A stretch of DNA of 7,882 nt, taken from positions 1 to 7,882 of the forward strand of contig QMQC01000069.1 of NCBI GenBank assembly GCA_003648875.1, in the 5' to 3' direction. The position numbers and the translations under genes are program-made. The notes beneath the pieces are model-generated. The model was not told the DNA's origin, ran no database searches, and worked only from the letters and a program-made list of their open reading frames with translations. This DNA comes from Actinomycetota bacterium. Lineage in GTDB: Bacteria > Actinomycetota > Acidimicrobiia > Spongiisociales > UBA5794. This document shows, piece after piece, positions 5,496 to 7,882 of the stretch (position 1 is its first letter; each line of letters begins with the position of its first letter).

Positions 5496-5501
5496 TAGAC
5501 T
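5496..5501 (+). promoter_or_regulatory. Possible -10 box TAGACT for the peroxiredoxin gene
   Basis: TAGACT fits TANNNT and is preceded by TGCA, a possible extended -10. Transcription would begin near 5508 and leave a leader of about 20 bases carrying AGGAGA (5519-5524), a good ribosome binding site four bases before the ATG. The motif match is short and no clear -35 is seen. Confidence 0.3.
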
Positions 5502-5528
5502 CCCTCATCCACCACCACAGGAGATCTC

Positions 5529-5987
5529 ATGCCCCTCGCCATCGGTACCGCCGCGCCGGATTTCACGCTCCATGACCAGAACAGGAACGAGGTGTCACTT
5601 GATGACATCACGGGTCACAACGCTCTTGTCGTGTTCATCCCCTTCCCCTTCACGGGGCACTGCGACAACGAGGGGTGCCAGCTTCGCGACGGCCTCGGAG
5701 AGCTCGGGGGCCTGGATGCGAAGGTCGTCGTGATCACCACCCACGCGGTTCCGACAAACGCAAAGTGGGCATCGGAGAACGGCTTCGAATTCCCGGTGCT
5801 GGCCGACTACTGGCCACACGGCGATGTCGTCACATCCTATGGAGCGTTCAACGACGTGACGGGAAGCGCCAACCGGGTCACGTACGTTCTCGATACCGAT
5901 GGCATCATCCGCGACGTGATCGCCACAGATTCACTTGGAACTCCACGCGAGTACGAGCTCTACGGCGAAGCTCTGTCGGCGCTCTGA
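5529..5987 (+). CDS. Peroxiredoxin, AhpC/TSA family (BCP/AhpE type)
   Basis: This 152-residue thioredoxin-fold protein reduces hydrogen peroxide or organic hydroperoxides in the cytoplasm. It begins with the usual APDFTLHDQN segment (9-18). The active-site motif PxxxTxxC is present as PFPFTGHC, giving Pro38, Thr42 and peroxidatic Cys45. Arg116 in ANRVTYVLD is the likely conserved active-site arginine. Cys50 lies five residues after Cys45, the spacing of the resolving cysteine in E. coli BCP, so an atypical 2-Cys mechanism is possible. The length suits the BCP/AhpE group. The ATG has a strong AGGAGA ribosome binding site four bases upstream. The gene is 109 bases after the previous one and probably has its own promoter. 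No dedicated reductase gene is nearby. Confidence 0.93.
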   Translation: MPLAIGTAAPDFTLHDQNRNEVSLDDITGHNALVVFIPFPFTGHCDNEGCQLRDGLGELGGLDAKVVVITTHAVPTNAKWASENGFEFPVLADYWPHGDVVTSYGAFNDVTGSANRVTYVLDTDGIIRDVIATDSLGTPREYELYGEALSAL

Positions 5988-6009
5988 GGGCTCTGCGCCT
6001 GTCAAGGGC

Positions 6010-6046
6010 TTGAGCCGGAGCACGGCACGGAGTGTCGATGGCTCAA
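6010..6046. repeat. Inverted repeat TTGAGCC / GGCTCAA between peroxiredoxin and transporter genes
   Basis: Perfect 7-base arms at 6010-6016 and 6040-6046 are separated by 23 bases, starting 22 bases after the peroxiredoxin stop. A second copy of the sequence GCTCAACRCC occurs at 6041-6050 and 6058-6067. Termination or regulation of the phosphate genes downstream is conceivable. No T-run is present. Confidence 0.3.
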
Positions 6047-6092
6047 CGCCGGGAGACGCTCAACACCATCGTTGGAGGTGCGCACACAGGGC

Positions 6093-6098
6093 TATTCT
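6093..6098 (+). promoter_or_regulatory. Possible -10 box TATTCT for the phosphate transporter operon
   Basis: TATTCT is a four-of-six match to TATAAT, placed 42 bases before the transporter ATG. TTGGAG at 6072-6077 could be a -35, with a short 15-base spacer. The predicted leader of about 36 bases has no clear Shine-Dalgarno sequence and includes a five-codon frame beginning at ATG 6120. I saw no convincing PHO-box direct repeats. Confidence 0.3.
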
Positions 6099-6140
6099 CC
6101 GCACGACCGAGATCCCTGAATGAACGGTGCTTGAACGCGC

Positions 6141-7301
6141 ATGAATCCGTCCGAACTGCCACCAGACGGATCACCGATAGTCGAGCCGCTGAAGCGCACG
6201 TTGCATCCCGCAGCGCGCGCCGTTCTTGTCGTCTTCCTCCTTTACATGTTCCTCATCGGTGTCAGACTCCTCGAGTCCGGCGTAAAGGGCCTCGGAAGCG
6301 AGACAGCAGGCGGTCTCTTCGATGGGATCACGAATCCGCTTGCCGCGCTCTTTGTCGGCATCCTCGGAACGGTCCTGGTCCAATCGTCCTCGGTCACAAC
6401 GGCGACGATCGTCGGGCTCGTCGCCGCTGGCCAGCTCCCCATTCAATTGGCGGTGCCGATGATCATGGGTGCAAACATCGGCACTTCTGTGACGAACACG
6501 ATCGTGTCGCTCGCCCACGCCAGACGCGACGAGGAGTTCCGTCTTGCGTTCAGCGCTGCAACGATGCACGACTTCTTCAATCTCATCGCCGTCACCATCA
6601 TTCTGCCCCTCGAGCTCACGACCCACTTCCTTCAGCGCACAGCAGCGTGGCTCGCCGAACTTCTCCCCGGTGGTTCGGACGCGACGTTCAACTCCCCGAT
6701 CAAAGGTGCTGTCGAATGGGGCGCGACGCGGATCATCGATCTCGTCGAGCCGTTGTTCGACTCAGCGACCACCGCTGGCATCGCCTTCATCATCGTTGGA
6801 ATCGCGATCATCTTCTTGACGCTCATCTACATCACGAAGAACATGAAGGTGCTGATCGCTGCCCGCATCGAACGTTCCGTCAATGCCGCCCTCGCAAAGA
6901 GTGGGCTGGTGGGGATCGCTGTCGGAGTACTCATGACGGTTGCGGTCCAGTCATCGAGTATCACCACGTCGATCCTCGTCCCGATCGTCGCGTCGGGAAT
7001 GCTCCTCGTACGAAACGCCTATCCCATCACCCTTGGAGCGAACATCGGCACGACGGTGACGGCTCTCATCGCTGCGCTTGCGACAGGCTCGATCGATGGC
7101 ATGACGATCGCCCTTGTGCACCTCCTCTTCAACGTAGTCGGCATACTCATCGTCTACCCGTGGGGGAGGATCCGGTATGTACCCGTCATGCTTGCGGAGA
7201 AGCTTGCGGACATTGCGGTGAAAAGGAAGTGGATCGCTGTGGCGTATTCAGGAATCGTGTTCATCGCCATACCGATCGTGGGTATCTTGGTACTGAGTTA
7301 G
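6141..7301 (+). CDS. Na/Pi cotransporter family membrane protein (NptA/PF02690-like)
   Basis: The 386-residue protein has the inverted two-fold repeat of type II sodium/phosphate cotransporters, which import phosphate with Na+ across the cytoplasmic membrane. Each half carries the signature QSSS motif (81-84 in LVQSSSVTTATI and 270-273 in AVQSSSITTSIL) followed by GANIGT (110-115 in GANIGTSVT and 299-304 in GANIGTTVT). A histidine/asparagine helix follows each (MHDFFN near 142 and VHLLFN near 326). About eight or nine hydrophobic segments are visible, including 26-45, 65-100, 145-158, 211-232, 256-268 and 367-386. The N-terminal 20 residues are hydrophilic. Many bacterial homologues end in a fused PhoU domain. 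This one stops after the last helix, and PhoU is a separate gene 15 bases downstream. The ATG has no strong ribosome binding site. The transported ion is inferred from the family. Confidence 0.92.
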   Translation: MNPSELPPDGSPIVEPLKRTLHPAARAVLVVFLLYMFLIGVRLLESGVKGLGSETAGGLFDGITNPLAALFVGILGTVLVQSSSVTTATIVGLVAAGQLPIQLAVPMIMGANIGTSVTNTIVSLAHARRDEEFRLAFSAATMHDFFNLIAVTIILPLELTTHFLQRTAAWLAELLPGGSDATFNSPIKGAVEWGATRIIDLVEPLFDSATTAGIAFIIVGIAIIFLTLIYITKNMKVLIAARIERSVNAALAKSGLVGIAVGVLMTVAVQSSSITTSILVPIVASGMLLVRNAYPITLGANIGTTVTALIAALATGSIDGMTIALVHLLFNVVGILIVYPWGRIRYVPVMLAEKLADIAVKRKWIAVAYSGIVFIAIPIVGILVLS

Positions 7302-7316
7302 GGATAGGAAGTAATC

Positions 7317-7882
7317 GTGGTAATGGAATTCTTCAGGGGCGGCCCGAGCAACGAGCTCGATGAGGTCGAAGCGAGCATCGTCGGGATGCTCCGTGACGGA
7401 AACGACGTGTTCACCACCGCAACAGATGCCCTCTTCGGCGGCGGCAAGTCCAAAGAAACAAAGCGCGAGGTCCGCACAACCGACAAAGGCATCAACGAAG
7501 CACAACAAGACATTCGCCGCATGTTGATGATCCACGCTGCGGTAAACGGTGCAGACCTACCGCTCGTCCTGCAATATGCCTCGATCGTCAAGGATGCCGA
7601 ACGGGTGGGAGACTACTCAAAGAACATGTACGACCTCGTGAAGTACGGGGCGAATTTCGAGGGTGCGCCGGACCAGGAGGAGCTCAAGGGTTACAGGGAC
7701 AAGGTCGGCCAGCTCATACTCGACGCCGCCGACGTGTTCGGGGCCAAGGATGCTGGCGCAGCCCAGCGTCTTCTCGGCAAGGCTGACGCCTTCCTCGACG
7801 AGTACGACGCACAGGTGAAGAGGGCGTACAAATCGAAGGGCGAAACCTCGGAGGCGGTCTCTCGGGCGCTCTACTTTCGCTA
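7317..7882 (+). CDS. PhoU-domain protein, truncated by right edge of window
   Basis: An open frame of 188 codons runs from GTG 7317 to the end of the window. It reads VVMEFFRGGPSNELDEV at the start. A first PhoU-like helical unit contains the metal-binding type motif KDAERVGDYSKN (92-103). The frame ends at EAVSRALYFR, where the second E-R-x-x-D motif would be expected next. PhoU-domain proteins are soluble three-helix-bundle proteins that bind metal clusters and regulate phosphate uptake. Its position 15 bases behind the Na/Pi-type transporter suggests an operon in which it controls that transporter. AGGAAG (7306-7311) is five bases before GTG 7317 and 11 before the ATG at 7323, so either may be the true start. 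They differ by two residues. The total length is unknown. Confidence 0.85.
   Translation, partial: MVMEFFRGGPSNELDEVEASIVGMLRDGNDVFTTATDALFGGGKSKETKREVRTTDKGINEAQQDIRRMLMIHAAVNGADLPLVLQYASIVKDAERVGDYSKNMYDLVKYGANFEGAPDQEELKGYRDKVGQLILDAADVFGAKDAGAAQRLLGKADAFLDEYDAQVKRAYKSKGETSEAVSRALYFR

Noticed and set aside
5988..6140. Possible small RNA or riboswitch in the 153-base gap before the phosphate transporter
   Set aside because: Only one 7-base inverted repeat with a 23-base loop and a short direct repeat are visible. No known riboswitch core or terminator T-run is seen.
6032..7363. 443-codon plus-strand frame overlapping the Na/Pi transporter
   Set aside because: It is longer than the real gene, but the product is a His/Arg-rich string without domains, while the other frame encodes a transporter with both QSSS/GANIGT repeats. 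It is a frame shadow.

Overview
The window looks like ordinary chromosome of a moderately GC-rich Gram-positive-type bacterium. It is most likely an actinomycete, perhaps of the Acidimicrobiia and their marine or soil relatives. The reasons are an HtrA protease with a long acidic cytoplasmic N-terminus before a single membrane anchor, a DUF2342-type zincin-like protein of the kind found in Actinomycetota, strong use of C- and G-ending codons, and start codons with no Shine-Dalgarno sequence but a TANNNT box a few bases upstream (leaderless mRNAs). The taxonomic placement is inference. I see no mobile element, CRISPR array, tRNA or rRNA.

Layout. Bases 1-103 (minus strand) hold the first 34 codons of a gene that runs off the left edge and resembles the N-terminus of an AMP-forming acyl-CoA synthetase. 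A 385-base divergent regulatory region (104-488) with two palindromes separates it from a plus-strand pair: a PcaF-like acyl-CoA thiolase (489-1703) and a HEAT-repeat protein (1696-2307) whose start overlaps the thiolase stop. A convergent molybdopterin synthase large subunit, moaE (2776-2327, minus), follows. Its stop codon lies in a GC hairpin shared by both transcripts.

moaE is divergent from a membrane-anchored HtrA/DegP serine protease (2789-4279). Only 12 bases separate the two start codons, and a TACAAT box overlaps the moaE start codon. Downstream of htrA, probably in the same operon, is a DUF2342/zincin-like protein (4286-5419) whose HEXXH-like motif lacks the second histidine. Next comes a BCP/AhpE-type peroxiredoxin (5529-5987). 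The window ends with a Na/Pi cotransporter-family protein (6141-7301) and, 15 bases later, a PhoU-domain protein cut by the right edge (7317-7882).

How the genes fit together. The left part suggests fatty or aromatic acid activation and thiolysis under a shared regulator. The middle combines envelope protein quality control, cofactor synthesis and peroxide defence. The right part is a phosphate transport/PhoU module. I find no convincing unknown system. The best leads are the AAGAATG-GT-CATTCTT palindrome, the compact moaE/htrA divergent promoter, the thiolase/HEAT overlap and the altered metal-binding motif in the DUF2342 protein.
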